Assembly (NCBI RefSeq): GCF_000238775.2
Contig: NZ_AFEJ02000002.1
Span: 1,473,501-1,537,500, forward strand
Direction: 5' to 3'
DNA: 64,000 nucleotides
Source of the DNA: Acaryochloris sp. CCMEE 5410
GTDB lineage: Bacteria > Cyanobacteriota > Cyanobacteriia > Thermosynechococcales > Thermosynechococcaceae
The position numbers were made by a program, and so were the translations under genes. The notes under the pieces are model-generated. The model made no database searches, had not been told where the DNA came from, and saw only the letters and a program-made list of their open reading frames with translations. How positions within the stretch are numbered: the first letter of the stretch is position 1; the number at the start of each line of letters is the position of its first letter. This document shows, piece by piece, positions 46,471 to 56,198 of the stretch.

Positions 46471-47782
46471 CTGACTGCCTGACAGATCTTTGTATTCCAT
46501 AGCTCATAAAGCTTTGCACTGTAGAGAGCGGATACGAGAGAACCAGATTTTGTTGTAGTGTTTCTTTTGAGCTTTTTTAGAGGCAAAACACGGTTGCGGA
46601 TCCTTGGTGAATAAGGGGACTGGCATCAACAACTCCCGTCCTTTATGGACCACCCCCTTGAGCCACCGCAATCCAATCTTGAGATAGCTAATGCCTCTGT
46701 GCCAATGGGGATCAACCTGTTGGCGTAGCCCTTTAATATGAACAGCCATCCCCTGAGCCGTGCTGTATAGCAGTGCCACAGCAGCAATCAGGTACAGCCT
46801 CTCCAGAGCATCAGCACAGCGAATTTTCGACTCTTCAAGCTCAAACACACCAGATTTACTATCGAGGAATAATTCTTCCACCCGAAACCTCAAGGCGTAT
46901 TGCCACAAGGTTTGTAACGAGGGTGATTCATCTGTAATCACTGCCCATGGTTCTTTTACGCCTCGGATATTCGCCAGTACCAAATTGCACCGATAGAGGC
47001 CATCATCCCAAAGCCCGACATTACGGTAGAGGAGAGCTTCTCCTTTGGATGGCCATAACCTACGGACTTCTCTTGGACATTGACGGGGGCCATGGAGAAG
47101 GACATCACATGGGATACGCAGACAGTAATGCCAACGGCTCTGCTGTAACCAGCTCATCAGTTGATGGTTCGCGAACCCACGATCTGCTAACAACATGACA
47201 TCTGGATGCTGCCGTAATAACCAACGGGCCTGACGCAATAGCGGTTGATATTCCTCAAAAGCAACCGCCGCACTCTTGTGCTCTAATACTTTCCATAACA
47301 ACGGTACTGCTCTGCCACAGCAGACAACGGATACATGAATCATGCAGTATTCATTCCATAAAACCGTGGTATCCATCGCTAGGTAAAGGCGATGGGTTCG
47401 CCAGTTCTTAAGCGCTAGAAGGACCAAAGGGACATACAGTTTGTGGACATCAATGAGCGGATTGCACAGAAAGCGTTGCCAGCGACGCTCGACACTTTGG
47501 GCTTTTTTTGCTCGGCAGGGGACATAGGATTCCCAAGCAGATAAGCATAATCGTTCACTGCAGATTAAGGCGCTCACCATCCATCCCAGGGTCATGAGAT
47601 GACGCAAATCTCGATAATGGCTGTGTTGACGTAAAAAGGAGAACAGTTGACGATAAATTTGGGTGGAGCCTGACATTTGAGTAACGCTGATTTGTGCTTA
47701 AATCTAGCTTCACATGTCGCTCCACTCTTTTCTCAAAGACTATGAAAATAAAGGCTTTGAGATACTTCTGTCAGGCAGTCAG
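46471..47782 (-). mobile_element. IS4-type insertion sequence
   Basis: A 1312-bp element with 16-bp inverted repeats (CTGACTGCCTGACAGA on both ends) and a 9-bp target duplication GATAGAAGG at 46462-46470 and 47783-47791. It carries one intact transposase gene. It is inserted in the C-terminal part of the IS630-type transposase gene. Confidence 0.9.
46504..47676 (-). CDS. IS4-type transposase
   Basis: 390 residues. DDE pattern: Asp in LYLAMDTTVLWNEY, Asp in VMLLADRGFANHQL, and the Glu region FRVEELFLDSKSGVFELEES typical of IS4-like enzymes. The length is normal and the frame is intact, so the element may still be active. No accessory genes. The C-terminus is basic (HYNKIWFSRIRSLQCKAL). Confidence 0.85.
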   Translation of the reverse strand: MSGSTQIYRQLFSFLRQHSHYRDLRHLMTLGWMVSALICSERLCLSAWESYVPCRAKKAQSVERRWQRFLCNPLIDVHKLYVPLVLLALKNWRTHRLYLAMDTTVLWNEYCMIHVSVVCCGRAVPLLWKVLEHKSAAVAFEEYQPLLRQARWLLRQHPDVMLLADRGFANHQLMSWLQQSRWHYCLRIPCDVLLHGPRQCPREVRRLWPSKGEALLYRNVGLWDDGLYRCNLVLANIRGVKEPWAVITDESPSLQTLWQYALRFRVEELFLDSKSGVFELEESKIRCADALERLYLIAAVALLYSTAQGMAVHIKGLRQQVDPHWHRGISYLKIGLRWLKGVVHKGRELLMPVPLFTKDPQPCFASKKAQKKHYNKIWFSRIRSLQCKAL

Positions 47783-48270
47783 GATAGAAGGCTTGTGAGT
47801 TTCGCCTTATGCTCACCATTGCACTGGTCGAGGCACTGTTGAATGGCCCCTTTGAAGGCGGGAAAATCAGCATAATACTTCGAGTAGAGACATTCTTTGC
47901 GCACAAAGCGCCAGAGCCGCTCAATCAAATTCAACTGGGGTGAATAGGCGGGCAAATAGACTAACTCAATATCGACGATCTCGGCAAAGTCTGTCACCAG
48001 TTGGCATTTTTGATATCGAGCATTGTCTAAAATCACGCTGATGGGTATGACTGGATCGAGTAGTGCGAGCTTGGCTAGCAACAGACACATGCTATGAGAG
48101 TTGATGTAGGTGTGGTTGGTGATGCTGATGACGTCTTTGGTGATGGCGTTGAGTGCACCGAGAACATTGAATCGTTGACGACCAGAAGCAGAGGGAATGA
48201 AGATCCGACGGATGCACCAGAGAAACCCCAGATAAGCCCGGTGAACAAAATGAGCAGCATCCACAAAAAA
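47783..48270 (-). pseudogene. IS630-type transposase, catalytic part (disrupted)
   Basis: The DDE_3 half: FFVDAAHFVHRAYLGFLWCI (first Asp), ISVILDNARYQKCQLVTDF (second Asp) and VYLPAYSPQLNLIERLWRFV (Glu). The gene is broken on both sides. Its N-terminal helix-turn-helix part is at 49549-50014 beyond the dead IS4-type element. Its last codons are at 46410-46461, past the active IS4-type element, and rejoin in frame when that element and one 9-bp repeat are removed. Confidence 0.85.
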
Positions 48271-49548
48271 GCTTTGGAGATGACAAGGCGCTTCAAATCT
48301 AGAGTCAGTAGTAGATGTAGCAGTCTAATTTCAAAGAAAATAGGGTGGTCGAAACGACTACCCTATCCAAAATATGTTGCCAACATGCTACCAAAAAGTA
48401 CTACGTGCTCACCTGAGCGAAAGCCAATATTTGACCTTGCAACTGTTGATACTGTTATTGCAAAGTCATCGCCAAATCCAACTGGCTCGGCTAGCCAGCA
48501 TGTTTCCTCAACCGATTCATTACAGCAGTCGCATCCGCAACTTGCAGCGGTTCTTAGTCCTACCCCAGTTGAGTGTACGTCTGTTATGGTTTCCCATTCT
48601 TAAGCACTGGCTTTCAGAAGAATTCAAGACAGGCCATGGCAATCGAGCCTATCGCCGAGCCCGCCTCAAACGCACCGTTAATGGCTATGTGGTGATGGCC
48701 GTTGACCGCACCGGGGTAAACATGCCTTGCCTGTGTACTGGGAACCCTTGCCTAAATCAGGCAGTAGTAGTCTCAAACAGCAACTCCGTTTGTTGAAAAC
48801 GGCTCTAAAAATCTTCAAACCCTATCCAGTTGTGGTACTAGCAGACCGAGAATTCCACAGTCCTAAACTGGCTCTGTGGTTGAGCCAACGACAGGTTGAG
48901 TTTGTGCTCAGGCAAAAAAAGAGTGCTTATGTTCAACTCCAGGGTGAAGTGGACTATCAACCCCTCAAACAGAGGGGATTTGCCCCAGGCCAGAAAGGGT
49001 TCCTTCGCGATGTCTATTGGGGAAAGCGAGACCAGTTGGGACCGTTTAACCTCGCGTTTTACTGGAAGCGACAGTATCGAGGCAAGGGGGGAAAAGATCC
49101 TTGGTTTATCATGACGAGTTTACCGACACTGGAGCAGGCTCTCTCGCTTTACGCTTGCCGATGGGGAATAGAGATGATGTTCAAAGACTGCAAGAGTGGG
49201 GGATACAATCTCGAACGAACGAAAGTCAATGATGCTCGTTTCCTTGCTTTGGTACTGGTGATGGCGATGGCCTATTGTTTAGCAACAGTCGCTGGCTATG
49301 GTTTGAAAAAATTGAAAGTCAACCACTATGTTGCTCGGCTCAATGAGCACTCTCGGCGGCGGCCTCGACACAGTGATTTTGGCACGGCGTTGTTTGGACA
49401 TTTATGGTGTTGTGGCATGGAAATTTGGACCTCATTCGCCACTGAATTAATGCAACTGATACCCCATAAACGACTCAATTATCAGAGGGGCATGAGGGCG
49501 CTATCACTGATTCAGACTATGTTGTAAAACCCTTGTCATCCCCAAAGC
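48271..49548 (+). mobile_element. Decayed IS4-type element inside the IS630 remnant
   Basis: About 1278 bp. The ends are imperfect inverted repeats (GCTTTGGAGATGACAAGG at the left; the right end reads GCTTTGGGGATGACAAGG on the other strand). I see no target duplication, and about 20 codons of the IS630 transposase seem to be missing at the junction, so the insertion was followed or accompanied by a deletion. Confidence 0.75.
48374..49527 (+). pseudogene. IS4-type transposase with internal deletion and frameshift
   Basis: The N-terminal reading (48374-48796) runs to VVMAVDRT, where the first catalytic Asp lies, then about 15 residues are lost. The remaining part continues in another frame (48727-49527) with LPVYWEPLPKSGSSSLKQQL, VVVLADREFHSPKLALWL (second Asp) and RWGIEMMFKDCKSGGYNLER (Glu, YREK-like motif). 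The deletion makes it inactive. It is unrelated in detail to the intact IS4-type transposase nearby. Confidence 0.8.
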
Positions 49549-50014
49549 GAAAGTGCTCTTGTTCCTCAATTTTCTCGGGCAGACTCGACTTTCCCGGCAC
49601 ATACCCCACTTTTCGATAGCAACAACCGATGCGCTTGAGGAAAGCTTTGATCTGGGTTGGACTACGCTTAATGCCCGTTAATTGTTCAATGACGGCTTGA
49701 GCTTCTGCACTGGTGCGGGGCGGGTGTTGCTCAAAGTAGGCTCTCACACTATCGCTATAAGCGTTGAGTGAACTGGGTTGACCTTTGTATTCCAGGGTCT
49801 TCAGCCCTTCAATTCCTCCTTGTTGATACAGACGAAGGGTTTTGGCTAAGGTCGGACGGCTAATCTGACAAAGCTGGCAGATTTGGGTATGGGAAAGACC
49901 TTGACTCTTCAAGTAGAGAACTTCCATCCGTCGCTGCACCCGTGGGTGAGGATGATGATAGCGTTCGTAGTTAAGGTGTTGGATTTCCTCTACGGTGAAA
50001 TCAATTTTAATCAT
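49549..50014 (-). pseudogene. IS630-type transposase, N-terminal part (disrupted)
   Basis: From the ATG at 50014 (MIKIDFTVEEIQHLNYERYH): HTH region with LKSQGLSHTQICQLCQISRP and the linker SAEAQAVIEQLTGIKRSPTQ, ending KSSLPEKIEEQEHF at the junction with the dead IS4-type element. Together with 47783-48270 and 46410-46461 it made one IS630-family transposase of usual length. Confidence 0.8.
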
Positions 50015-50288
50015 GCAAGTAGGAGAGTAGGTTGGGGGATACTCCCAGTGTGCCAAATCTCTTCGTGACTATGTTAAGTCACAAGTCGTCCGCAGTATAA
50101 CTCCGATTCTAAGGGTATTATCTGGTTGTCAACTATGTTCAGAAGACCCAGATTGAAAATCTCAGGATAGAAAATCTCTGTACGAGTAAAGTGTCTGCGT
50201 TGAAAGGGGTTTTGTTCTCTTTGCTAATGCCTGTAAGGTAAGACATTAATCTTCTCTACCCTACTCGAAGGGACAAAGAGTCTGAGTT

Positions 50289-51284
50289 ATGGCCAAATTA
50301 AATGTTTTTGTAACCGGAGCAACTGGCTTTGTCGGCGCGAATCTAGTCCGTTTACTGTTGTCGGAAGGCCATCAAGTACGAGCTCTGGTCAGACCCCAAA
50401 GCGATCTGACTAACCTAGCTGGGTTAGACGTGGAGCAGGTGATTGGACGACTTACAGATGATGACTTGAATCAAAAATTACAAGGGTGTCAGGTACTCTT
50501 TCATGTAGCGGCCCATTACAGCCTCTGGCGGGCAGATCGCGATCAGCTTTGGCAGAGCAATGTAGAGGGCACGCGCAATCTCCTCCAAGCAGCCCGAGAC
50601 GCAGGGATTGAACGCACCGTTTACACCAGCTCAGTGGCCGCCATTGGCGTTAAAGCAGGGAATAGTGCCGATGAAACCTATCAGAGTCCGGTGGAGAAGC
50701 TGATTGGTGACTATAAAAAATCGAAATATTGGGCAGAGCAGGAAGCCCACAAAGCCGTTCAACTGGGCCAAGATATTGTGATTGTCAATCCTAGCACCCC
50801 CATTGGCCCTTGGGATATTAAACCTACACCTACAGGCGATATGATTCTGCGGTTTCTGAGACGGCAAATGCCCTTTTATTTGAATACGGGGTTGAACCTT
50901 ATCCATGTTCAAGACGTGGTTCGCGGCCATTTGCTAGCCCTAGAAAAGGGAAAAACGGGAGAGCGCTATATTCTGGGCAATCAGAATATGACCCTAAAAG
51001 AAATGCTGGATGTGTTGGCTGAGTTAACAGGGTTGTCCGCTCCCAAAGGCGAGATTCCTGCATGGATTCCCCTGACCACAGCCTGGATCGATGAAGTCGT
51101 TCTAGCGACGGTGGGCAAAACCCCCTCTGTGCCCTTAGCTGGGGTACAAATGGCCAAGCAAATGATGTTTTACAACCCTACCAAAGCGATTCAAGAGTTA
51201 GGACTGCCACAAACCCCAGTCCGTCAGGCACTGCAAGAGGCAGTCGATTGGTTTGTTAGCCACAACTACGTTCCCCAGACATAA
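50289..51284 (+). CDS. hpnA: Hopanoid-associated sugar epimerase HpnA-like
   Basis: 331 residues of the extended SDR fold. Nucleotide loop VFVTGATGFVGANLVRLLL, VLFHVAAHYSLWRADRDQLW, TVYTSSVAAIGVK and the catalytic YxxxK in IGDYKKSKYWAEQEA are present, followed by IVNPSTPIGPWDIKPTPTGD. This segment order matches HpnA-type NAD-dependent epimerases linked with hopanoid synthesis. No squalene-hopene cyclase gene is adjacent. It is a stand-alone gene between two IS-rich blocks. Confidence 0.85.
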   Translation: MAKLNVFVTGATGFVGANLVRLLLSEGHQVRALVRPQSDLTNLAGLDVEQVIGRLTDDDLNQKLQGCQVLFHVAAHYSLWRADRDQLWQSNVEGTRNLLQAARDAGIERTVYTSSVAAIGVKAGNSADETYQSPVEKLIGDYKKSKYWAEQEAHKAVQLGQDIVIVNPSTPIGPWDIKPTPTGDMILRFLRRQMPFYLNTGLNLIHVQDVVRGHLLALEKGKTGERYILGNQNMTLKEMLDVLAELTGLSAPKGEIPAWIPLTTAWIDEVVLATVGKTPSVPLAGVQMAKQMMFYNPTKAIQELGLPQTPVRQALQEAVDWFVSHNYVPQT

Positions 51285-51400
51285 TACAGACTGCAATGTT
51301 TTGATTATTAATCCTGCAAAATGCATAGGGCAGCGTTAAATTAACGATAGAGTAATGTGTTCCTCCTGAGACTCGCAAACTCTAGCTCCAGAGAAGAAAA

Positions 51401-53365
51401 ATGGTTTGTTGCCTAAATCCTGACTGCAAAAAGCCAATTAACCCTGATTTCCACAAGTTTTGTCAGCAATGTGGCACGCCTATTGTTCACTTGTTGCGGG
51501 ATCGTTTTAAGGTGATCAAGCCCCTTGGTCGAGGTGGCTTTGGCAATACCTATCTCGCGGAAGATCTAGATCGACTGAATGAGCCTTGTGTGGTCAAAAA
51601 GCTCACCTACCAAGCAACGGAGGCTTGGGAACAGAAAAAAGCGATTGAGATGTTTGCCAGCGAAGCCCGACAGCTTAAGCAGTTAGGGCATCATCCGCAA
51701 ATCCCCAAGCTGACGGCCTATTTCCAGGAAGGGCAGAATTTATATCTCGTTCAGCAGTATGTGGATGGCCACAATCTGATCGAACTGCTTGAGCAGAACG
51801 GAGCCTTTAGTGAACAACAAATTCGCCAGGTTCTACTGGATGTATTGCCCGTTTTGCAAAGTCTGCACGATCAAGGGGTGATTCATCGCGACTTAAAGCC
51901 CGACAACATTATGCAACGGCGAGATGGTAAGCATGTGCTGATTGATTTTGGTGTGGCAAAACTGCTGAAGCAAACGGCAGTGGCTCATGCTGGGGCTGGC
52001 ACCATCGTTGGTTCACCAGGCTATGCCTCACCCGAGCAGATTCAGCGGGGACGCGCGACGCCCGTGGGCGATTTGTACGGTTTGGGATCGAGCTGTTTCC
52101 ACTTGCTTAGCCATGTCTCTCCCTATCACCTGTCCTTAGAGTTCAATTACCTCTGGAGTGAAGACTGGCAGCAATATATTGCTCAATCCCTCAGTCCTGA
52201 CCTCCAGAAAATCCTTGATAAGCTGCTGCAAATCGAACCGGCGCAACGTTATCAGTCTGCCAATGAAGTGTTGCAAGATCTGAGGGTTGCACCGGAGTTG
52301 CCATCGCCAAAAATATCCTTGCCCACTCGCTCTACTTTGCCTGGGAAAATTCCCCAACTGTCTGGGAAAGTGTGGGCTGCGATCGCATCCCTCGGTTTAA
52401 TAGGTGTATTCGGGATTGGATACGTCGCGATACAGGCCAACAATACCGTATCCGTATCGCCCATGAGCCAATCAGAAGCTCTACTTCGGAGTGGGTATGA
52501 GAAGTATCGAGCGAAGGATTATGAAGGTGCGATCGCAGACTACGACGAGTCTATCGACCTAGATGACCAGAATGCCGATGCCTTTAACGAGCGCGGGCTA
52601 GCTAAATACGGTCTCCAGAACTATCAGGCCGCCCTGTCCGACTACGACCAGGCTTTGACCCTAGACGACCGACATGCCAATGCTTACGGTAATCGAGGGC
52701 TGACGAAACATGCCCTGCGAGACTATCAAGGGGCTGTCGAAGACTACAATCAGGCGATTCGCCTCAATCCTCAATATGCCTATGTCTATCACAATCGGGG
52801 AGTCTCCAAGTACAACCTCAAAGATTTGCAGGGGGCGCTTTCAGACTACGATCAAGCCCTACGTATTGATCCAAAGCGTGAAGATACCTTACGGAATCGA
52901 GGTCGTATTCACTATGACTTAGGAAAGTTCCGCGCTGCTTTAGCAGACTATGATCAGGCGATTCGCCTGGATGGAAAGCATGCTAATGCCTATAATGGCC
53001 GCGCCCATGCTAAAGGCAAACTGGGGGATTGGAAAGGTGAGTTAGCAGACTTTGATAAAGCGCTGGAGCTAGATGATCAGCTGATAGATTCATACAATGG
53101 TCGAGGCTTAGCTCAATATAATCGTAAAAATTATCGAGAAGCCATCCAAGATTACAATAGGGCGCTTCGCATAGAACCGGACTATGCGGTTGCCTATTTC
53201 AATCGTGGATTTGTCAAAGAAGTTCAGAACGATGTTGAAGGAGCAAAAGCGGACTTCCAAAAAGCTGCGGATCTCTATCAAAGCCAGGGCAATCAGCGTC
53301 GGCAAGATGCTTTGCGAGAGTTGAGACGGCTCCAAAACTCTGAAGCTAAACAAGTTGGGAATTAA
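51401..53365 (+). CDS. Zinc-ribbon / Ser-Thr kinase / TPR protein
   Basis: 654 residues. A Cys-rich zinc ribbon (residues about 3-25; CCLNPDCKKPINPDFHKFCQ) precedes a Hanks-type kinase with LGRGGFGNTYLAEDL, catalytic HRDLKPDNIMQ (about residue 162) and IDFGVAKLL (about 181). A membrane helix (VWAAIASLGLIGVFGIGYVA, about 324-344) separates it from about eight TPR repeats (e.g. YEGAIADYDESIDLDDQNAD). Architecture: cytoplasmic kinase, membrane, TPR on the other side. Such kinases phosphorylate regulators in response to extracytoplasmic or envelope signals. The TPR DNA is repetitive. Confidence 0.93.
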   Translation: MVCCLNPDCKKPINPDFHKFCQQCGTPIVHLLRDRFKVIKPLGRGGFGNTYLAEDLDRLNEPCVVKKLTYQATEAWEQKKAIEMFASEARQLKQLGHHPQIPKLTAYFQEGQNLYLVQQYVDGHNLIELLEQNGAFSEQQIRQVLLDVLPVLQSLHDQGVIHRDLKPDNIMQRRDGKHVLIDFGVAKLLKQTAVAHAGAGTIVGSPGYASPEQIQRGRATPVGDLYGLGSSCFHLLSHVSPYHLSLEFNYLWSEDWQQYIAQSLSPDLQKILDKLLQIEPAQRYQSANEVLQDLRVAPELPSPKISLPTRSTLPGKIPQLSGKVWAAIASLGLIGVFGIGYVAIQANNTVSVSPMSQSEALLRSGYEKYRAKDYEGAIADYDESIDLDDQNADAFNERGLAKYGLQNYQAALSDYDQALTLDDRHANAYGNRGLTKHALRDYQGAVEDYNQAIRLNPQYAYVYHNRGVSKYNLKDLQGALSDYDQALRIDPKREDTLRNRGRIHYDLGKFRAALADYDQAIRLDGKHANAYNGRAHAKGKLGDWKGELADFDKALELDDQLIDSYNGRGLAQYNRKNYREAIQDYNRALRIEPDYAVAYFNRGFVKEVQNDVEGAKADFQKAADLYQSQGNQRRQDALRELRRLQNSEAKQVGN

Positions 53366-53516
53366 TACATCACGCGTAAATTTTCCTTGATCCAATTTTC
53401 TTGTGGATCGAGAATAATATCTGAATTCAGCGAGCATAAATCTCCATAGGAATTATCTCAGCTAGCATTCCAATGACTGAATAAAACTCCGAACAAAATA
53501 TTCAAAAGAGTATGGA

Positions 53517-53684
53517 TTAATGTTCTCTCACAAGCACAAAAAAGAAGGGAATTGGAATATCTTTGGAGTCCATAAGCCCCAGAACCGTATCATCATCTAC
53601 CTTTCTGAAGGTGTCGTGAATGGGCAAAGAATCGTAAATCATCGTTGCACTAACCTTGTGCCGATATTCCATCATGCGTAATCT
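53517..53684 (-). pseudogene. C-terminal fragment of a DUF4334-type gene
   Basis: Reading from the IS3 boundary: [20 protein letters not shown], then [20 protein letters not shown] and a stop at 53517-53519. These match the end of GXWXG/DUF4334-domain proteins as I remember them. The 5' part is gone: the IS3 element begins directly at its broken end. Confidence 0.55.
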
Positions 53685-53744
53685 TGACCTTTACTCGAAA
53701 AAGTGGACATTCCCGAAGAGTCGATAACCTAGGAGAATGTTTAC

Positions 53745-54053
53745 ATGACACAAAGACCCCGTCGAACCTTTACTACTGAACAGAAGGCTGAGGCCGTCAA
53801 AATTGTTCAACAGTCTGGTAAATCTGTTAATCAAGTGGCGAGAGAACTGGACTTAACCCCGAGTGCCTTACGCAAATGGATCAAACAAGCCCAAATTGAC
53901 CAACACCCTATCCCCGGTGGCCCCTTGACATCTGCTGAGCGTCAAGAACTCAACCAATTGCGTCGAGACCTCAAACGCGTTCAGATGGAACGAGATTTCC
54001 TAAAAAAAGCAGCAACCTTCTTTGCTCAGGAAAGCTCAACCCCTATGAGTTAA
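53745..54053 (+). CDS. IS3 OrfA
   Basis: 102 residues with the IS3 helix-turn-helix (FTTEQKAEAVKIVQQSGKSV, VARELDLTPSALRKWIKQAQ) and a C-terminal coiled segment (LKRVQMERDFLKKAATFFAQ). A run of seven A bases (54002-54008) just before the end of OrfA is the expected slippage site for making the OrfAB fusion transposase. Confidence 0.88.
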   Translation: MTQRPRRTFTTEQKAEAVKIVQQSGKSVNQVARELDLTPSALRKWIKQAQIDQHPIPGGPLTSAERQELNQLRRDLKRVQMERDFLKKAATFFAQESSTPMS

Positions 54054-54573
54054 TCAAAGCAGAGAAGGTGAACTTCCCCATTGTCTTGATGTGTAAAGTC
54101 CTCAAGTTATCGAGAAGTGGCTACTATGCCTGGGTAAAGCGAAAGCCCTCCCTAGACACCAGGAGAATGAAATCTTGTCAGAGCAGATTCAACAGATTCA
54201 TGATGAGAGTCGTCAAACTTACGGCTCACCCCGAATTCATGCATCGTTGGTTGAAAAAGGATTTCCAGTCAGTCGCCAACGGGTGGTCCGACTCATGGCA
54301 AAGCTAGGGATTTGTGCTCAAGCGAAGCGTCCATTCAAAGTCACTACTCATTCTGAGCATGATGGGCCGATTGCCCCGAATATCCTAGACAGGACGTTTA
54401 CGAGCGAGAAACCTGACCAAGCTTGGGTTGCAGATATCACCTATATCTCGACCCATGAAGGATGGTTATATTTGGCCGTCATTATTGACTTGTTCTCTCG
54501 ACGAGTCGTAGGTTGGTCCATGGCTGAGCATATGCGGACACAATTAGTTCTCAATGCCCTAAAGGCTGCCTTA

Positions 54574-55719
54574 TACCAAATCCGACTCATTAAATCCCGA
54601 AATATCTCATCTGTCAAACTGGCCACCAATGGTAGTGAGTGAGAGCTTGAATGTCTGATTGCATTGTCATTAAAGTTCGACAGCGCTGCTCGAGAACATC
54701 TTCGAGGTCTTCCAGGGTCTCAAAACACCGATTAGCCAGTGGTTCATCCGCTAGCCGCCACAACCGTTCAGCGGGCTGTAGCTCTGGAGAATAGGGGGGT
54801 AAAACCTTCAGATGAATGCCAGGTGGCACCACCCGATTCTTACAGGTATGCCATCCGGCTCCATCGAGAACGAGAAGAATCTGTTTGTGCTTTCCCGCTC
54901 CAACTTGCTGAGCAAAGCTTTGTAGGGCTTGATTAAACCATTCTCCATTGACCCGAGGCAGAATGAACCATTCGGTATTGCCAGTTGCGGGATGAACGAA
55001 TCCATACAGATAGGTCCATTCATAGCGATGGTCCACCTCAGCAATTGGACGCTGACCCACAGGTGCCCAAATCTTTCGAATAATGGGTTTAAGGCCTAAA
55101 CGATGTTCATCAAAAGACCAAACTTCGACCTGAGCATTAGGGTAGCGTCGCTCCAATTCTGCTTTGTACTCAGGCAGTTTTTTAAAAGCGGCTTGGGCCT
55201 CTGGTTCACCTTTACGATGATGAGGACGTGGGCATTGCAAGGACTGCTCCAATCGCTTGAGATAGTCCCAACCGCGTTGGGGCCACACCTTCTCGACTCC
55301 GGTCATCTGAGCGATGACCTGGGCTACTTTAGGTCCGTTCCATAGACCACCGTCGGCGGGTGGGGTTTGTAGACGAGTCAACAATTGTGCACATTGGTCT
55401 TGAGTCAGAAGACTGCGAGATTGATGAGGTCGCTTATCTTTGCGTCGGTTGCGTAACCCATGGGCGCCATTGTGGTTATACTCCCTGACGATTTCTCGAG
55501 CGTAATCGTAGTTGAGACCGACCACTTGGGCTGCTTGAGTCAGGGTTGTTTGCTCACTGACGAGCCATAGTAGATGCCAGCGGCGCGATTCTACTGGGTC
55601 TTGGCTGGCTCGGTAATGAGACTTCAGCTCGTCAGGCGAAAAATGGGGTTCGAGATATAGTTTTCTTGGCATTCTCTAATTATGCATTATATCGGAGTTA
55701 TATAAATCGGATTTGGTAT
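54574..55719 (-). mobile_element. IS630-type element inside IS3 OrfB
   Basis: An element of about 1.15 kb with inverted repeats TACCAAATCCGA (left) and TCGGATTTGGTA (right), flanked by the TA dinucleotide on both sides (54572-54573 and 55720-55721), the standard IS630/Tc1-mariner target. It carries one intact reverse-strand transposase gene. Confidence 0.88.
54614..55672 (-). CDS. IS630-type transposase
   Basis: 352 residues, intact. N-terminal HTH (EQTTLTQAAQVVGLNYDYAR) and the DDE domain: Asp in VEVWSFDEHRLGLKPIIRKI, Asp in ILLVLDGAGWHTCKNR and Glu in VLPPYSPELQPAERLWR. The length is normal for the family, so the element may be active. It is distinct from the disrupted IS630-type transposase at 47783-50014. 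Confidence 0.9.
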   Translation of the reverse strand: MPRKLYLEPHFSPDELKSHYRASQDPVESRRWHLLWLVSEQTTLTQAAQVVGLNYDYAREIVREYNHNGAHGLRNRRKDKRPHQSRSLLTQDQCAQLLTRLQTPPADGGLWNGPKVAQVIAQMTGVEKVWPQRGWDYLKRLEQSLQCPRPHHRKGEPEAQAAFKKLPEYKAELERRYPNAQVEVWSFDEHRLGLKPIIRKIWAPVGQRPIAEVDHRYEWTYLYGFVHPATGNTEWFILPRVNGEWFNQALQSFAQQVGAGKHKQILLVLDGAGWHTCKNRVVPPGIHLKVLPPYSPELQPAERLWRLADEPLANRCFETLEDLEDVLEQRCRTLMTMQSDIQALTHYHWWPV

Positions 55720-56198
55720 TAGGACAACGGATACCAGCACAGACTGGATTAATCTTTCATTCTGACCGAGGCAGTCAATATGCCAGTGGGGACTATCAAC
55801 AGGCTTTAATCAAGAAGGGAATCACTTGTAGTATGAGTCGTCGAGCCAATTGCTGGGATAATGCGGTGGCTGAAAGCTTTTTGGGGACCCTCAAAACTGA
55901 GTTAATTTATCCCACAACGTTCCCTAATCGAGCGATGGCTAAGACGGCTATTGCAGAATGGATTGAGGTTTTCTACAACCGACAACGACTTCATTCAACC
56001 CTTGGATATTGCGCCCCTGTCCAATTTGAAGAAAATTACTGGAGGACACGAAATCAAACACTCGCAGCTTAAATGAACTGTCCACTTTTTCGAGTAAAGG
56101 TCACGTCTTGCGTCGAAAGGTTGCATTACGTCGTCTCATGGAGGCATTAAACGCTTCAACATGATTAGCATGTATCTCTTCGTTAGACACCTCATGAG

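Larger units (their letters stand above)
54054..56072 (+). pseudogene. IS3 OrfB, frameshifted and split by an IS630-type element
   Basis: The DDE domain is visible: Asp in KPDQAWVADITYIS, Asp in GLIFHSDRGSQYAS and Glu in CWDNAVAESFLGTLKTEL. Near 54150 one base is lost (in the run after CGAAAGCC), breaking the frame. At 54573 an IS630-type element is inserted; without it LNALKAAL joins GQRIPAQTG in frame. The IS3 can no longer make its transposase. Confidence 0.85.
53685..56103 (+). mobile_element. IS3-family element carrying another IS
   Basis: The ends are perfect 25-bp inverted repeats beginning TGACCTTTACTCGAAAAAG (53685-53709 and 56079-56103). Removing the internal IS630-type element leaves about 1.27 kb, normal for IS3. 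Flanking bases do not form a target duplication, and the left flank (a DUF4334 gene) and right flank (an IS1-like gene) are unrelated, which points to a deletion next to the element after insertion. Confidence 0.9.

Noticed and set aside
46344-50137. Three short direct repeats sharing AGGGxATTATC as IS630 ends
   Set aside because: They are in direct, not inverted, orientation and match only in part, so I could not define the ends of the outer IS630-type element from them.
52470-53330. Regularly repeated DNA that could be mistaken for a repeat array
   Set aside because: It encodes tandem TPR motifs of the kinase; the period is about 102 bp and the units are coding and diverged, so it is not a CRISPR array. 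No CRISPR array was seen in the window.
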